Source: an uncultured Salinimicrobium sp. (GTDB taxonomy: Bacteria; Bacteroidota; Bacteroidia; Flavobacteriales; Flavobacteriaceae). From it: 64,000 nt of DNA. Where the stretch lies: positions 62,001 through 126,000 of the forward strand of contig CAMPKA010000006.1 in the NCBI GenBank assembly GCA_946887075.1, given 5' to 3'. Position 1 is the stretch's first letter; each line of letters starts with the position of its first letter. The notes under the pieces were generated by a model that was not told where the DNA came from, ran no database searches, and saw nothing but the letters and a program-made list of their open reading frames with translations. The position numbers and the translations under genes are program-made. Shown in pieces: positions 63,470-64,000 of the stretch.

Positions 63470-64000
63470 ATGTACTTTCCAAAGCTATTCATTGAGCTCA
63501 GGGTAATTCTTTGCCTTGTTCTGGCGTTCCTTCCCCTGAGTTGCAGCAGTTCAGAACCTGACGATGATCTTCCTGTCAAACCTTCCAACCTGGTAGTGGA
63601 TGTGGAAATCGTCGGAAGCTCAGCAGCGGAACCCAACGGAGATGGCAGCGGTAAGGTCATAGTCTCCTTCTCTGCAAAGAATGCAGATTCCTACAGGATA
63701 AATTTTGGTAATGGGGATGTCCTTGAAACCACCTCTAATGAGATTTCTTATACCTATGTGGGGCAGGGCACCAATACTTATCAGCTGTTCGTTTCAGCCT
63801 ATAAAGGCAGTGCTTTTATCTCTGAAGGGGTTTCTGTGACCATTGACGTGGATCCTTCCCTGATCTTTGCCGAGGAGTTCAATTACTCCGGAGCTCCGGA
63901 CGATTCAAAATGGACATATGATACCGGTGCAGGAGGTTGGGGAAACAATGAATCCCAGCATTATACTACCCGTCCGGAAAATGTCATCGTGGAAAACGGG
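63470..64000 (+). CDS. GH16-family beta-glucanase lipoprotein, cut by window end
   Basis: The reading frame from ATG 63470 stays open for 177 codons to the window edge. It encodes a lipoprotein signal (LPLSC, C25) and a PKD-like domain (about 40-130, RINFGNGDVLET, VGQGTNTYQLFV). The GH16 start FAEEFNYSGAPDDSKW follows, and then GGWGNNESQHYT, the conserved N-terminal glycan-binding strands of laminarinase-type GH16. The catalytic EXDXXE motif lies beyond the window. The neighbouring binding proteins make endo-beta-1,3-glucanase (laminarinase) the most likely activity. Confidence 0.9.
   Translation, partial: MYFPKLFIELRVILCLVLAFLPLSCSSSEPDDDLPVKPSNLVVDVEIVGSSAAEPNGDGSGKVIVSFSAKNADSYRINFGNGDVLETTSNEISYTYVGQGTNTYQLFVSAYKGSAFISEGVSVTIDVDPSLIFAEEFNYSGAPDDSKWTYDTGAGGWGNNESQHYTTRPENVIVENG

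Overview
The window looks like a chromosomal segment of a marine or sediment Flavobacteriaceae-type member of the Bacteroidota. The reasons are repeated SusC/SusD pairs, many lipoproteins with short lipoboxes, a type IX secretion (T9SS) sorting domain, a hybrid two-component-like regulator, Y_Y_Y propeller-LuxR regulators, 2TM-domain proteins, near absence of Shine-Dalgarno sequences, and at least one promoter of the Bacteroidota TTG-N18-TAnnTTTG type. No rRNA, tRNA, CRISPR array, transposase or phage gene was recognised.

Layout. (1) 1-6480, plus strand: the tail of an alpha-glucan (starch/maltodextrin) utilisation locus, SusD - SusE-like binding protein - GH13 amylase lipoprotein - GH97 alpha-glucosidase, closed by a terminator; its SusC would lie left of the window. 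(2) 6550-9401, minus: a PQQ-type sugar dehydrogenase lipoprotein and an AI-2E-family permease. (3) 9591-27624, minus: one long collinear utilisation locus reading SusC, SusD, a LamG lipoprotein, a terminator hairpin, two GH144-like (beta-1,2-glucanase) paralogues, an alpha/beta-hydrolase esterase, a GH3 beta-glucosidase, a GH43/discoidin protein, a Cys-type sulfatase-superfamily enzyme, a PHP phosphoesterase and a formylglycine-generating enzyme. The set fits a decorated beta-1,2-glucan, possibly a substituted osmoregulated periplasmic glucan. (4) 27839-41122: a propeller-LuxR regulator, a divergent 1536-aa T9SS-secreted GH13 with SusE-type repeats, a CDGSH protein, a hybrid two-component-like AraC regulator that has lost its phosphorylation residues, and a membrane protein. 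(5) 41243-42891: an AT-richer toxin-antitoxin-like pair. (6) 43011-52639 and on to 53256: ECF sigma factor with membrane/beta-barrel partner, XRE regulator, SigZ-like sigma factor, LytS/LytTR-type two-component system with 2TM proteins, M61 peptidase, cupin plus methyltransferase, and small lipoproteins. (7) 53532-64000, plus: a second propeller-LuxR regulator with a recognisable promoter, followed by SusC, SusD, two surface-glycan-binding lipoproteins and a GH16 enzyme cut by the window edge, which together look like a laminarin (beta-1,3-glucan) locus.

The window is therefore a glucan-catabolism island: alpha-1,4, probable beta-1,2 and probable beta-1,3 glucans are each served by a separate locus, with three large sensor-regulators placed next to or between them. 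The most unusual points are the enzyme set of the middle locus, the phospho-dead hybrid regulator, SusE-type repeats carried on a secreted amylase, an internal terminator in the middle locus, and a histidine kinase carrying a C-terminal 2TM domain.
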